NCBI GenBank assembly: GCA_024644585.1 | Contig: JAHEHM010000008.1 | Span: forward strand, 1 to 64,000 | DNA length: 64,000 bases | From: Porticoccaceae bacterium | Lineage (GTDB): Bacteria > Pseudomonadota > Gammaproteobacteria > Pseudomonadales > Porticoccaceae | Direction: 5' to 3' | Shown here: piece by piece, positions 63,720 to 64,000 of the stretch | How positions within the stretch are numbered: position 1 is the stretch's first letter | How the letters are laid out: every line of letters starts with the position of its first letter | Program-made: the position numbers and the translations under genes | The notes under the pieces: generated by a model | Told to the model about the DNA's origin: nothing | The model's input: only the letters and a program-made list of their open reading frames with translations | Databases searched by the model: none

Positions 63720-64000
63720 GTGACATTTGAACAACTTGAAGATCTTTTCTATGAGTTAAAAATACAGGCAAGTGCGCCAGGATTTCATGGATTTTTGTGT
63801 GGAAGGCTGAGCTGTGGGGCTGTTGAGATGAAAGATTTAATTGACTGCTCCAGCCAATGGTTGGGTCTAGAAGATGAGGCGGCTAAGGGTGCGTTTAATG
63901 CCTTTGAAACATTCTATCAAGAGACTCTTAGCGACTTGCAGGATATAAGTTTTCTTTTTAAGCCGCTATTACCTGATGATGAGTTACCGCTCAGCGAACG
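63720..64000 (+). CDS. ygfB: UPF0149 family protein YgfB, N-terminal part (cut by window edge)
   Basis: About 93 codons are present from a GTG at 63720, with TGAGGTGA upstream. The text has APGFHGFLCGRLSCG, the family's key segment, followed by a helical region up to LPDDELPLSER. UPF0149 proteins are helical and cytoplasmic; Pseudomonas YgfB is reported to affect beta-lactam resistance, E. coli YgfB is uncharacterised. It diverges from the zapA pair, as in Pseudomonas. Confidence 0.9.
   Translation, partial: MTFEQLEDLFYELKIQASAPGFHGFLCGRLSCGAVEMKDLIDCSSQWLGLEDEAAKGAFNAFETFYQETLSDLQDISFLFKPLLPDDELPLSE

Overview
The window is a gene-dense stretch of a gammaproteobacterial chromosome. Gene order repeatedly matches the Pseudomonas/Cellvibrionales type (ftsY-ftsE-ftsX-rpoH; gshB-yqgE-ruvX ... 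yggS-proC-yggT ... metX-metW-DUF4426-rdgB-hemW; trpE-trpGDC-crp-osmC-coq7; purD-purH-fis-dusB-prmA-accC-accB-aroQ; zapA-6S RNA-fthC). Moderate G+C, a ubiquinone pathway (ubiC, ubiA, ubiD, coq7), a photolyase, a TRAP transporter and an MFS lysophospholipid carrier suggest a marine aerobe, perhaps near the SAR92/Porticoccaceae group; the taxon is inferred from gene content and order only. No rRNA, tRNA, CRISPR array, prophage or insertion sequence was recognised.

Layout. 1-9000: glyQS, galU, a lipid A type acyltransferase, ubiCA, yaaA, a TRAP permease pair without its binding protein, an alpha/beta hydrolase and a lone ExbD. 9100-16900: mutM, coaD, rsmD, ftsYEX, rpoH, DUF423, trmB and an FKBP lipoprotein. 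16900-29800: rsd, dsbB, gshA, an LplT-like carrier, ubiD, rho, trxA, fieF, hemW, rdgB, metWX. 29900-36100: an aldo/keto reductase, yggT, proC, yggS, ruvX, yqgE, gshB, rpe. 36100-43550: trpEGDC behind a leader peptide with two Trp codons, a Vfr/CRP-like regulator, osmC, an unusual regulatory island, a LysR regulator and coq7. 43555-50070: a TIGR02206 membrane protein, purD, phr, purH, fis, dusB. 50070-53870: an accessory signalling cassette. 53870-64000: prmA, accCB, aroQ, dsbD, a PCu(A)C chaperone, rpiA, ilvA, fthC, 6S RNA, zapA, a ZapB-like coiled coil and the start of ygfB.

Two places stand out. (1) At 41438-41900, in the slot between osmC and coq7 where Pseudomonas keeps speD, there are two minus-strand intrinsic terminators with no protein gene feeding them. 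Each lies downstream of an ACCCCTCTT (anti-Shine-Dalgarno) segment, and further upstream each has a dyad ATGCA-N5-TGCAT, a T-N11-A LysR-type box, whose centre is 33.5 bp from a TAWAGT -10 candidate. The divergent neighbour is a LysR regulator. I read this as a LysR-controlled pair of sibling small RNAs, analogous in layout to oxyR/oxyS. (2) At 50325-53844, between dusB and prmA, there are two Roadblock/LC7-fold proteins, a Cache-HAMP membrane sensor that ends right after HAMP with no output domain, and a membrane-anchored BMP/PnrA-type ligand-binding protein with no ABC permease or ATPase. This looks like a ligand-sensing cassette of undescribed type.

Smaller regulatory signals include a promoter, leader peptide and hairpins before trpE; a terminator-like hairpin in the ygfB leader; an rpoH terminator that runs into the next gene's start; and an extended -10 promoter for 6S RNA. 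Many convergent gene pairs are packed within 0-12 bp.
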